From Arthonia radiata (Eukaryota > Ascomycota > Arthoniomycetes > Arthoniales > Arthoniaceae): a DNA stretch of 64,000 bases. The stretch covers positions 434,001 to 498,000 of the forward strand of contig PSQN01000010.1 of the NCBI GenBank assembly GCA_002989075.1, written 5' to 3'. A program made the position numbers and the translations under genes. Under the pieces are notes generated by a model that searched no databases, was not told where the DNA came from, and saw nothing but the letters and a program-made list of their open reading frames with translations. Positions 48,051 to 61,281 of the stretch are shown here, piece by piece; within the stretch, counting starts at the first letter, position 1, and each line of letters starts with the position of its first letter.

Positions 48051-49028
48051 CTTCGTCCGCTAATGTTCCCTCCTTTTCTGCAATCATGAGCACAGTTCAG
48101 TCATCGGCAAGCCCTGAAAAGCGTCCAGCCAGGATGCGATATGGCGCGCTCGCGCAAATCGACACTGAGCGCGCAATTGCGCTGTCAAAGAGAAGGCTCG
48201 AGGTGTCTAATGCCTGTGTAGCAGTATAGAGTATTCTCCGCGATGGCGGTGGCGCGCGCTAATGGTAGTGTTTGGATGAGGTCAAATCGATATTGCGTGC
48301 AATATCATATGCTTCGGCGAGGTCAATTTTCTGTATCGTATGCTATGGTCCAACATCAACGTTGCATACGACGCAATATAATTACACGGAAGTGACGAGA
48401 CGCTAATAAAACCCTGCCGCCGCTACCCCGGCCTTGGCATCCATCGACTGATATATCGAGTCGGCCTACACGCCCACACGCCCGACTACTCACTCATTGC
48501 TTAAACCGTATCCATCCTTCTCCACCATTCGCAGATGATGTACGCTCCGCGACCAAATTCCATGTTCAGCATATGAAGCTCGTTGACTATGCATATCGGG
48601 CCGAGACGCCAGCACGAAGGGAGCGGTGATTGGGGGCCCAAGTGGACGGAACTACTTGTACGGAGTATGGAATTGGCGTTCGAACTGCGACCCGGGACAC
48701 TCAAGCAATATAAGGACGCAGTAGTGAATTAGACTACAACATGGATAGCACCGTGTGACTCTCGATCCATCGTGAGACTCATTTTCGGCGTCCATCACAG
48801 GCCTGCTAATGAAACACCTCTCATCGGGGTGCGCGCATCGTTTCGCCGTCATTAGCCTCGGCTCGGACGCTTTCACAAGTCTTTCGTGATTCCTTGAACG
48901 CTACCCTTCCTTGCTTGCAGCGTAGGACATACAGCTACACGCCTTCACGACGCAACGTACGCCTTCATCTTTCGTTGACTTATAGCCCTTCGTTTCATTG
49001 TAGACTTGCTTTCCGCTATCCGCCAACC
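48051..49028. promoter_or_regulatory. Divergent upstream region, DIP2 and thioesterase
   Basis: Both flanking genes start at its edges. An AT-leaning patch at 48287-48385 repeats words built on ATATTGC/GCAATAT and CATACGACGCAATATA, including the near-palindrome ATATTGCGTGCAATAT at 48290-48305. These could be regulator sites, but no known factor is matched. No coding frame is supported. Confidence 0.35.
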
Positions 49029-50376
49029 ATGGCGACTCTCCTCCGGCCACCGCCCGACAGCCCAGAACTTTCTGTGATGGAGAACACTTTGGAGCTCCGA
49101 TCACTCGCCGACATCTCGCCTAATCTCTTCACGAACATGCGCCCTCTCTGGCATCCTCCCGGCGCTCGCGGGGTATATGGAGGCGCTGTTATCGCGCAGT
49201 GTCTGTCAGCAGCGCAGCATACAGTACCGGATTCCTTCGCCGTTCATAGTATGCACTGCTATTTCGTAGGTTTCGAGCACCATGCATGAGAGAGCCGAGC
49301 TAATCATGCTTATAGGTCCTTGCTGGCAATGCGGACGTGCCAATTATTTACCACGTTGAGAGAGTGAGGACAGGAAAAAGCTTCGCAACACGAACCGTAC
49401 AAGCGCGCCAAGAGGACAGAGCAATCTTCACAACCACCTTGAGCTTTATGAGGGAAGGCAGCGGCGGCGCGAGGACCCTGGAACACGATACCCCCATGCC
49501 GCAAGTCCCTGGGCCTATCGAAGACGAGACCGAAGCCACGATGATCGGACACGGCCCATTCGAGAGCCAGCATTTTGACCTGGGGGTTGCAGATGATGCG
49601 GCGCCACATACAGTCCGATCGAAGAGCTGGCTGCGCGCAAGAGGCAAGATAAGCAAGCAGGGCGGTCATCGGGCGCATTTGAATGCTTTGGCGTATATCA
49701 GCGACTCGTTCTTTATAGGGTACATTCTACTGCCGCATATGCGCGCAAGTACGAGATGTGCAGGGCTAATGAATGGGAAACAGGACGGTCGGACGCGCAC
49801 ATCGCACATGGAGGTCGCCGCCTAGAATCGAGGAGGGCGACAGTGAACAGCGAAAGAGCATCGCGAAGCGATTCAAGCAGAACAATGGGGGACATGACGA
49901 GAATCTAGAGGATAGACCTGAACTAAGCATGATGGTGTCTCTGGTACGAGGTCGCACTTCTTCAGTACATACATGTCTCATGCTGACCGGGGGGGAAAGG
50001 ATCACACAATCTTCTTCCACAGACCGAAGGACTTCGCTGCTGATGAGTGGCTTCTTTCGGAAATGCATAGCCCTTGGGTCAGTGGCTACCCGTTCTCAAG
50101 ACAGAAAGCGTACAGATGCTGACTTTGCTTGATACAGGCAGGAGACGGACGCGGTACGTTAAGACGCGCAGTGCTTGCAACCCTGCAAGACAATATGATG
50201 ATCGCTAAGAGCAGAACGATAGGCTTCGTTACGCAGCGGATATGGACGAAAGATGGCAGGCTGGTGGCATCATGCTTCCAAGAAGTAAGCCGCAGCTATA
50301 TGTGATGGTGAAACGGCTGCTAATAACTCCACAGGGCCTTGCCAGATTGAAGCAGGATTCATCAAGCAAACTCTGA
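49029..50376 (+). CDS. Peroxisomal acyl-CoA thioesterase (TesB/ACOT8 type)
   Basis: Seven exons (49029-49265, 49316-49719, 49782-49944, 50000-50077, 50138-50153, 50223-50284, 50335-50376) give 333 residues of a double-hotdog acyl-CoA thioesterase, which hydrolyses acyl-CoA to free acid and CoA. Family blocks: GVYGGAVIAQCLSAAQHTVP, VERVRTGKSFATRTVQARQ, AYISDSFFIGTVGRAHRTWR across intron 2, MMVSLDHTIFFHRPKDFAADE across intron 3, SPWAGDGRGFVTQRIWTKDG across a 16-nt exon, and ASCFQEGLARLKQ. The protein ends in SKL, the classical type 1 peroxisomal signal, so it should work beside beta-oxidation. ATG 49029 sits in a good context (ACCATGG). Exon borders rest on family motifs and phase. Confidence 0.88.
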
Positions 50377-50516
50377 CGGCGGGCTTCCAGCCTGTTGAGA
50401 GTAGTGGCTTCTGTATTTGACACCACGAAGCTAAACGTCGAGCCCAAGGTGCGAAGCGTGTGCGGCTTTTACAGCCACCATTGACTGTCTATGCAGCCGA
50501 AAAATGCGCGTTTTGG

Positions 50517-51718
50517 CTAACTGTGGCGAACCTTCCTGAAGACGACTGTCGCCTTCTCCAGCACCACGCTCTCACCCATCCCGAAATCTTGCCTGGCAAG
50601 CCCACCACTGATGGTGTAATGCACCTCAGATCCTGGCACGTCCTCATCTCCAAGCTTATCATTTTCAGCACCCTCAACCGTCACCTCATCGCTCTCAACG
50701 TCCGTCAACTGCGCTCCAGGCTGTCTTGTGAAGACCTCGTAGTCCGAGCGGCTGTGTCTCATGTGGAGATTGAGACGGTAAGCTTTGACGCAAAGGTCGT
50801 CAATGTCGTGTTTTAAAGAGTCTCGCACTGCATTCTCAAGATGTAGAAGCGGCTTCGTGTATTTGAACAGGTACTGACTGGTGAACTGGACGCGCTCCTT
50901 GATGTCAGTCTTTGGACCAAGCACCTCAAGGAATCTCAGCGTTTGTTGGCGCCACTCGATTACGGCTCGATCGGTTGTTTCTGACATCTCAGCGTTAGAA
51001 ATGCTGAAAAGAACAAGCTGCATAACAGAACTTACTAGCAGAAAATTCTCCCTCAAGGCTGGCAAGCACTTGCTCACAATCCCTGGGAAGACCGAAACTT
51101 GGCTTGTTGAGGATTTCGCGATGGATCAATCGGAAGACCTCTGCACGCATCCTCCAACGAAACGCCTTTATGCTCAGCGGTTTGTCCTCGCATGCAATGT
51201 AGAAATTCTTGATGTTGTCGTGAACTTGGGGCTTTGGGCTGAGCATGTAATTGTTCGTGATCATCTTCGAGCAGATTTTCTGGATGATGGAAATGATGTC
51301 CGAAAGCGCGCGGGTCAAGTCCGCTTGTTGCGGCTCAAAGCTGTCATCACAGGTCTTGATCATCTATCGCCAATTGGTCAGTGCATCATCCATCACAGCC
51401 GCGAGGCGTCTAGACAGCGCATCTCCGGAGACGCCAAAGGGCTGGCCTTACCATATCCTTCAGTTTCGCGTGCTCCTCTTGGAGCGCCCGCTGCTGTTTG
51501 TTGGTGTCCTTGCGCTCCCCGTCGAGGCGGACCATGCGCTGTTCAAGCTCCGCGTTCTCCTGGCTGAGAGTTTTGTTTCTCTTCGCAGACTTCTGATAAG
51601 CTTCTTCAAGCTCCTCAATCTTCTTCTGCGCTTGTTCGAGCTGATCGTGGACGTGCTGTGCGTCACTGTTGCCACCAAGGCCGAACAGCTTGGAGAGCAT
51701 CCCTTCCTGATCCGACAT
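50517..51718 (-). CDS. Unrecognised coiled-coil protein
   Basis: Three exons (51718-51452, 51363-51036, 50980-50517) give 352 residues. The N-terminal 90 form a coiled coil rich in Glu, Gln and Lys (HDQLEQAQKKIEELEEAYQK). The middle is helical (QADLTRALSDIISIIQKICS, IKAFRWRMRAEVFRLIHREI) and the C-terminal third is acidic and likely disordered (TDVESDEVTVEGAENDKLGD). The second acceptor was set at 50981 because nearer AGs break the frame. I do not recognise the family. Its ATG lies 3 nt after the stop of a same-strand 100-codon ORF, so the two may be one gene with an alternative or misread first exon. Confidence 0.6.
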
Positions 51719-51721
51719 CGA

Positions 51722-52024
51722 TTAGCTCATAAGATTTAGTACACCGGAGTGGTATCTCTGCGAAAGAAAACCTACTCTCGAGGTCCTGTCTACTTCCTTC
51801 CCAACTTCAAATGGGATGCCGACACGCTTGAGAGTCTGCTCAATAATGCTTGTGCGGGAGGTCAAGTCCTTGACTTCGTCGCGTAGCTCTTGCGCATCTT
51901 GGTCACGCTTGCGCTTCTTACTGAGCACTTCGTGTGGATTCTTAGTGTCGTTGGACTCGGTTGTCTGTGGAGGAGATTGAGCCTTGATCTCAACTGGTGT
52001 TTCCTTCTTGACTTGGTCTGCCAT
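51722..52024 (-). CDS. Small Lys/Glu-rich ORF, perhaps first exon of next gene
   Basis: A 100-codon frame from ATG 52024: a disordered start (MADQVKKETPVEIKAQ) with a basic KKRKRDQ patch like a nuclear signal, then a short amphipathic helix (LRDEVKDLTSRTSIIEQTLK). It stops 3 nt before the ATG of the downstream gene. A GTAGGT donor after TSR at 51774 and an acceptor ATCAG inside the next ORF would fuse both in phase, replacing MSDQ. Whether it is separate, bicistronic or an exon cannot be decided from sequence. The family is unknown. Confidence 0.5.
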   Translation of the reverse strand: MADQVKKETPVEIKAQSPPQTTESNDTKNPHEVLSKKRKRDQDAQELRDEVKDLTSRTSIIEQTLKRVGIPFEVGKEVDRTSRVGFLSQRYHSGVLNLMS

Positions 52025-52477
52025 GATGAGGGTAGATTGAGGTGTTGGGTCAATGGCAAGGAGTGAACGTCAGTGAAGTCAGAGAGATCGCAGAGCGACT
52101 GGAGACGAGGAAGAAAAGGGAAAAGAGAAGAGAGAGAACGCTGAGCCATATGAAGAGCGCAGGTGAATGCTCGAGCGCTTGTTCTTGCCGCATTGGTACG
52201 GTGCAGGCGAACTTCTCATGTCGTGCGCAAGTTTCGATCCGCCTGCATTGATTTCACTGCATTTACTCGTTCACCTCCGCGATTGACGGTCACCTATTGT
52301 AATTCTCTGCTTTCACTCTCCTTCCCCATGTTCTTCCACCTTCTTCAACGTATTAAGCCTATTCATTCTGCAACAACTGTTCAATCTCTGCGTCAAGATG
52401 GCACAACCTATGCTCAAGCGCGTCAAGCTCTCTCCAAACGCCCTTGACGCGAAGAGGTCTGTTCGAACGCTCCTGTT
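52025..52477. promoter_or_regulatory. Divergent upstream region of the Hsp70-like gene
   Basis: This 453-bp spacer lies between the small coiled ORF and the Hsp70-like gene. The part next to 52478 includes a 27-codon upstream ORF described separately. CT-rich sequence (CTTTCACTCTCCTTCCCC) at 52311-52328 is the sort of tract seen just before fungal transcription starts. Confidence 0.4.
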
Positions 52478-52481
52478 ATGA
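52398..52481 (+). promoter_or_regulatory. Upstream ORF overlapping the start codon (ATGA)
   Basis: A 27-codon ORF (MAQPMLKRVKL start) in another frame ends in TGA that shares two bases with the ATG at 52478 (ATGA). Ribosomes reading it would stop on the main start and could reinitiate. It matters only if transcription begins upstream of 52398, which is not known. Confidence 0.4.
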
Positions 52482-54788
52482 ATCACCCTCAGAGAATTGA
52501 CTCGCAGCACAGTGCCGATGAATCAAAGGATATTCTCATCATCGGGCTTGACTTTGGAACGACGGTGAGTTCGACCGATTGACTCTGAAGCCCAGGCGCG
52601 AGGATGTCTGCAGCGAACATTGTGTAGCAGCTGTCCGCTGATAATCGTCTGCTACAGTTCTCTGGCATTGCGTTCGCTTTCAGCTACAAAGATAAGCCGG
52701 ACATCATTGTTGTCAGCTCCTGGCCAGGTTTGTCCGTCTCTGCTTCCAGTTGACCGCGCATGCTGACCGTGTCTAGGCGCCGAAGGCCATTCTCAGCCCA
52801 AGGTATGTTTATTGTCTGAATCCACTTCTGCCCAATTCGAGCATGTTTTAGTACGGTTTGATAAGTATAGGAGCTGATATTGATCAAGATCCAAACTCGC
52901 ATCATATACGGGGAAGATGGCAGAAGCATTGTTGCTTGGGGAGCTCAGAAGGGCGAGGGAATTGCTGCTGAAGAATTCAAGATGCTTTTAGATCCGGAAC
53001 AGGAGAGACCTACTGCGGCTTCCAGTGCCAACAGGACAGCACTCCTCAAGCGTCTCGGAAAAACAGCGGGTGAGATCACTACAGATTTCGTCCGCGCGAT
53101 ATACAACCATGCGCTTTCGCACATTTCTTCCAAGGTCCTGAAAGAGTACTTTGACTCTTGTGAAAAGCAGTTCGTGGTCACCGTGCCAGCTGTCTGGAGC
53201 GACAAAGCGAAGAACGAGACACTACAGGTAATGTCCTTGTTTTGGGAGTGATGAGTAAAGTTGCGAAGCTGACCCGTGGTACCCGCAGGCGGTGAAGCGT
53301 GCGGAAATCTGGCCTGTGTCGCTCATCACGGAGCCCGAGGCCGCCGCCTTGTACACTCTCAAAGTTATGCAGAGTTGCGCATTTGAGGTATATTTCACTT
53401 TCCTGCGCTGTATTTCTTTGGACTGACTATAGTCTTACAGGTGGGCGACGCGTTCGTGGTGTGTGACGCAGGTGGCGGCACCGTTGACCTGATCTCATAC
53501 GAGATCAAGAAGCTTGCTCCGGGCATGGAGCTAACTGAGCTTGTGGAGAGCGACGGTAGGGTGCTCCGCTCAGATGACAGCAGGAAGAGACGCTGACAAG
53601 TCGCAGGCGGCATGGCTGGCTCCACCTTCATCAACAGAAGCTTCGAAGAAACACTGCTGAACATCATTGGCGAAGACGCATTCTATCACCTCAAAAAGAA
53701 GCGTGGCTGGGAGCAAGGCAGACAATACTTTGACCGCATTGTCAAACCGAGCTTCAAAGGGGACGATGATGAAACCCACATGATCTCCTTCCCTATGACA
53801 AAAATGGAGGATCACCCGCAGAATGGCATCGAGGATCGCTGCTGGACGCTCAAAGGGTGTGTATAGCCTTCGCGATGTCCCGGTGTAATGCTGACATAAA
53901 GAACTAGTACTGACCTCAAGGAAATGTACGCACCGGTTACAGATCAGATCCTGAAACTCGTCGGCGAGCAAATCAAGCCGATCAGAATGAAGCGCACGAT
54001 GCAGAATTACGCCAAGAAGCTCGAGCCGAAGGCAATCTTCCTGGTTGGGGATTTTGGATCCAGCGTCTACCTGAAGCAATGCCTCGAGCGAAGATTCCCA
54101 CTCATCGAAGTCATCCAGCCTGTGGACGCTTGGTAAGCTAAGAGTCCTGTATTCCAACATGGATAGCGATCAATACTGACCTTGCTGCTTACAGGTCCGC
54201 TATCGTGAAGGGCGCTGTACTCAGTCGCATTCCCCAAGAAGCCTCTGTCAAAAGCAACATCGCCAAGAAGCACTGGGGCGTCACACACATGGTGCGCTGG
54301 GACTCAATCGCGGACGCTGGTCAACCTTAAGTCTGGAGTACGAGTGACCAGCACCACAAAGTCGAAAAGGTTTCGTCAACTATTCACTGCATCGCATTGT
54401 TTAGTCTGCTAACTCATATCAGATGGACTGGTTCATAAACAAGAAGCAAGAGCTCGAGCGCGACAGCAAGGTTGTATCGTCCTTCTACCATGAAATCAAG
54501 AAGACCTTCAAACCCAAGGATCTCATCTTTGAGGAGGAGCTCATTGTCTGCGACGACTTGAAAGAACCTGATCACCCGAAAGATGGCCTTATAAAGGTCC
54601 ATTGCACCGTCAAAGCGGACCTGCGAGACCTGTCCAAGCGGGATCTTCAGTTGAAGAAGGGCGCGGACGGGAAGCAGTACTATCGGGTCGACTTCGACCT
54701 CGCCCTGACGGCAAAGTCTGCTGGCTTTGAATTCTCATTGGAGAGGAATGGCAAGGTCTTTGGAACGGTGGAGGCGAAGTATGATTGA
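52478..54788 (+). CDS. HSPA12-type Hsp70-like ATPase, in-frame stop
   Basis: Ten exons (52478-52564, 52658-52727, 52777-52802, 52889-53227, 53289-53387, 53441-53555, 53607-53856, 53908-54132, 54195-54369, 54423-54788) give 583 codons of an actin-fold ATPase. Motifs: IIGLDFGTTFSGIAFAFSY (phosphate 1), VVTVPAVWSDKAK, VCDAGGGTVDLISYEI (phosphate 2), GGMAGSTFINRSFEE, FLVGDFGSSVYLKQCLERRF (adenosine). The C-terminal substrate domain of true Hsp70 is absent, as in the fungal HSPA12-like family, whose functions are mostly unknown. A TAA at 54328-54330 lies in frame in exon 9. Only a poor 42-nt intron (54320-54361) would avoid it, at the cost of 14 residues. The exon 4 start could also be 52871. It may be a recent pseudogene or hold a sequencing error. 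Confidence 0.75.
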
Positions 54789-55039
54789 GCGCGGAACGTG
54801 AGTGGACGTCAAAGGCGAGGAGAAGAGGATTTGGGATGACTGGCGCACGCTTGCTGGGTGAGAACGGTGCAATACGATTTAGATTGCCACCACACCGCAG
54901 CTTAGGGACGAAACGTCTTTGTTCAAAGCTGTACAGCGTTAGAGCTATTACATGATGCATCGCTAGATACAGCAATATCAGCGAAAGATCGACATTGCAT
55001 ATGCTTGCAATTCTGCTTGTCACCATCTGACATCTTAAT

Positions 55040-57614
<2,575 letters not shown>

Positions 57615-58119
57615 TTTTGTGGTGATTTGTCAAACGCTCTGTATGACGAGGAATCTCACAGCCATGTTACAGGCCTATATTCCACCTTTTGAAGTCTCGA
57701 CAACGTGCGTCACCGGCGATTCGGCGAAGGGCACGCTCGGGGATAGCAATGGCGTGGGATAACCGCCGTCCACGCGCCGGCGCGCTAAGCTCCCGCGTGG
57801 TCTGAGCTTCCCGATGTCGGTCCTTGCTGACTAAGCAGCATCAAGTTCTATCGCAACGCCGGGGAAAGTAGAGGCTTTGCAGAACCAGGATCCCCATTCA
57901 ACATGCACTCTGCCATCTCAATGCAACCCTTTCGCTGACTATACTCTATTGGATTGGATGTCTTCGGAGCTCATGGGATGATTTGCCACACCATCAGTCC
58001 CCCAAAGGCCCTCACTCCCGCTCAATTTGACCCTGAACCATTTCCTTCCAATCAAGGCCGGCGCCGTGGCTGCTGAGCGGACTCTCGCTAATCCCGCTCA
58101 CGGATCACTGTAAAGCCGC
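57615..58119. promoter_or_regulatory. leu4 upstream region with in-frame uORF
   Basis: On the minus strand an ATG at 57665 opens an 11-residue uORF (MAVRFLVIQSV) that stops at 57630, in frame with and 15 nt before the leu4 ATG. Further upstream no coding frame is supported. Words like GCTGACTA (57825 area) resemble half of a Gcn4/CpcA site but are not exact. Confidence 0.45.
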
Positions 58120-60242
58120 TCATGCATGCAAATGATGCCCTTTTTCTCGCGGCTCGCCGTGCGATGAGTGCGAGCCATGATGACGCGAAGTCGGTCGTGG
58201 GCGAGCGCCATCATAGTAGGAGCTCGTGGCGCTCAACTTCCTCTTTGGCACTCCCCCAACGGAATGATATGCGTCAACGTCGCTGTGTGGAACTCTGTGC
58301 GCACTCACGGGCGAGACGGAAGCATCATAGTCCCCAATGGATGATGCTCGCGAGAAGCGACGCATTACGTTCGTCGTCTTTCGGACAAAGTCTGTCGCAT
58401 CCATGAGCTGCTGACGTGGATCTTTACGTCTCTTGAAGTCTCTCCAGTCAATGCGGCGCACTTTGAAAGGTAGGTTCTTCCTACAAGCTTGCGCGATCTC
58501 TTTGCTGAACTTCTCAATATCTTGGTCGTTAAGTTCCGGTTTGTCTAAGTCGAAAACAAGAGTCAATCGGGATCCCTCCTTTTTGGGCTCTACAGGCGCA
58601 TGATTCAGCTCTTGTGGTTGCCTCTTAGGTCCAAGACGAATATGTTGAGCGTCAGCGTCATCGTGGCGGTGCCAGGTAAGGGGTATTCGGCCGTGTTCAC
58701 GAATCCGCCACAACTTTTGCGCGAGATAGTTGGTTGTAAAGTATCCGCTTTGCCCGCTTTGCTGCACGATTAATTCTTTCATCACTTTGATCAGGTCGAA
58801 AGTGAAACTTTTCGTGCCTGGCCGTGGTGTATCCTCAGTTCAACACGTTAGCAGAAGGCGGTAAAACAGCATACACGCAGGAAAAGCTCGTGTGTGACAG
58901 CAGATGGCTTGCCAAGATGGCGTCGCTTCAGCAGCTAGCATATGCTTTGCGAGCTATTTTGTAAAGAGAGCAAAGGGTCCATGGCTTACCCTATCCATGC
59001 CACTACCACACATGTGCTCATATGTGCCGCCCGCGCGGAGATAGGGCTCGGCCTTGACGAGATTCGACGCAAGACAGGTATCGAAGATTGTAAGCACGTC
59101 AGTATTTGACTGCAGAAGGGTGGTCTCAACAACGTTCCAACAAGCCAGTGCTGGGTGTGGAGTCGCTGCTGTGCATGGCTTGTCATCCTACAGAATGCTG
59201 CGTCAGCATAATTTCACCCTGACAGCATCTGCGCCAGGGGCGGCGCCCTCAGGGACCGTGTTGCCCGAGCGATGCTCGTCACTCCATCTTTGGCATTGAT
59301 ACACGACATGCCGCGTGTATATGTCGGACTGACCTAGAGTGGAGTTATTAGCTTATAAAGATTCTACAGCATTCGTTCCGTGAGAAAGGGCCACAGGTAG
59401 TAGCCATATTGTGGCTACGCCGGCAACTAAAACAATGGATAGGTCCTGACGCGGACTCCACTACCAAATACTACTCACCTTAGAAGGAGCAAGGTAAAAG
59501 CTAGAGGTTGACTTCAGTACAGAGAACGCTGAATGATGCTACATTAGGTACTCACAGATCTCTGTCATCGTTGAACTGACCGTGGCCGCTGTAATAAAAG
59601 ATGATGAGATTCTTTTCCGACGGTAGGTCATACTCTCGAACGAGCTCGAGCGTTGCCATTTGCAGTTGGTTATGGGGGCTTTGAACATTAGTGAGCTCGA
59701 CGAGCTTGGTGTCGTAGTGGAACTCGTCCTGAAAAAGCTTCTTGAGCTCGGAACACTCCTCTCTGGTGTTTAGATCATCAAGTTCGTCACTCCATCGGAC
59801 AATCAGCACGCCCACGCGATCGTATTCATCTACTGCTCCGAGATGTTTGTCGATCGATCGTTCCCACCGACTTCGCATCTGGCTCTGCTTGTCGTCGACC
59901 GGCACGACGACCGAGCCACTTCCAGCGCTGAGAGGCCGACTGGGACTTCTGCTAAGCGGTCATCAGCGTGCGTCGCGGCGCGTGTAAGCGGCTTTATGCC
60001 TACAGCATTTGCGGAAACTCCTCAGCCGGGCTTTGCAGCTCTGTCGGGCTTGCATGAAGAGCTCCTTGTAGCGCTACGCCTTGATTTTGGCCAGGGACCG
60101 TCAACGTCACCGAGGGTTGGGCTCTGTGGCGATTGCTGTCGGCTTTGTCTGCATCATGGGCATCGACGGTAGCGTGCTGTGAAGTCCCGGCAGGCTCAGG
60201 CTCTTGTGTGTTCGAAGATGCTGCGCTGATCTCTTCACTCAT
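58120..60242 (-). CDS. Caspase-like (C14) protease
   Basis: Seven exons are proposed (60242-60004, 59927-59556, 59500-59479, 59328-59218, 59187-58990, 58907-58877, 58817-58120), about 556 residues. The p20-like core shows YDRVGVLIVRWSDELDDLN, then NLIIFYYSGHGQFNDDRDL with the catalytic His, and TDVLTIFDTCLASN with the catalytic Cys. Beyond it are SFTFDLIKVMKELI and GYFTTNYLAQKLW, a basic helical part and a His/Ser/Arg-rich tail. This is an orthocaspase/metacaspase-fold peptidase of a type expanded in filamentous fungi, sometimes linked to regulated cell death. Exons 3 and 6 are 22 and 31 nt. The intron after 59218 would be just 30 nt (or 39 with acceptor 59179), so that junction is the weakest. 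Confidence 0.7.
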
Positions 60243-61281
60243 CGTGAACAGGCGGAGCTTTTGCACGCACTAGACTCTGTCCTAGCAAGCTCAGCTTTCG
60301 ACAGCTAGTCTGAATTGGCCCGTCAAACAACCTGAGCAAATAAGTGTGGATGCTGATGACTTTGCGAAGTGTGCGAAGGGTGCCTCTCCAAGGGCATAAA
60401 TCAAGCACTACGAGAGTACAAGTATTTTCACAGGAGATGAAAGTCGACTTTCAGCACCGCGAGGATTTTGCAAGCGCCTACACAACTAGGAATCCGCTTA
60501 TCACCAGAGGATGAGAGCAACGGCAAACTGTCTTCAATCTTGAATTGGAGGCCGAGTAATAATCGGTGTGGCGAAGCGGTCGTCTATGACAAGGCTCAAT
60601 GTTGCGGTAGGCCTCTAAAAGCCGCTACAAATGACTACAGCGTCCTTCTTAACTACTACACGCGGGAAAAGATTTCCCATCGAAGACTTTGGATCGGTCC
60701 GACGCGAGCGCTCATGCAGTTGCAACGGCGGCTCAATGAAGCTGTCTAATAGGTCTCTGCCATCTGATTGGGCGATTTCGAGAAATGTTGCCTTGCCCCC
60801 AAACGCAATGTCAGCAATGCAGCAATGACGGCACAACTGATGCACTCAAAGCGCTTTTCTAAGAAGCATGTGAAGACTCAAGAATAAGCACAAAGCTGTT
60901 GTGCTCGACGTTGGCGGTCTGGCCTTGTACGATGCCTGCAGGCGTCCACCTTCCAAATATGGTCAAGCGCAGATATGCAGGAGCGCTCAAGGCTTGGGCC
61001 TTTTGGCTGTGCCTCATCAGCATGGCTTTCTTCGCGCATGCCCACGCAGGGTCCAAGAAGAAGCTCAAGTCTCACCAATCACACACCAGCAGGTCACGCG
61101 AAGCTTTGATCGCCTGTCTTGCAGGAGGGAAGAGAAATTTCCAATGTTTGAACTACCACGCGTGTTTCCTATCGTAAAGACAGCTGCACGCAAAATACAA
61201 GAAAATTCTCGAATCCACATCGTCCATCATCGAACTTCTGGCGGACCACGGACTTGATTCATTATCCTTAATGGCTTCCAC
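60243..61281. other. Intergenic, no recognised gene
   Basis: Several frames of 65-118 codons overlap here on both strands (for example minus 60615-60845, plus 60901-61257) without any family motif or consistent splice path. None is supported as a gene. Confidence 0.35.

Noticed and set aside
42518-50376. AMP-binding protein, thioesterase and ferric reductase side by side, suggesting a peptide or siderophore synthesis cluster
   Set aside because: The AMP-binding gene is the conserved DIP2/Cmr2 family without carrier or condensation domains, and the thioesterase is a TesB-type peroxisomal enzyme. Neither belongs to a biosynthetic cluster.
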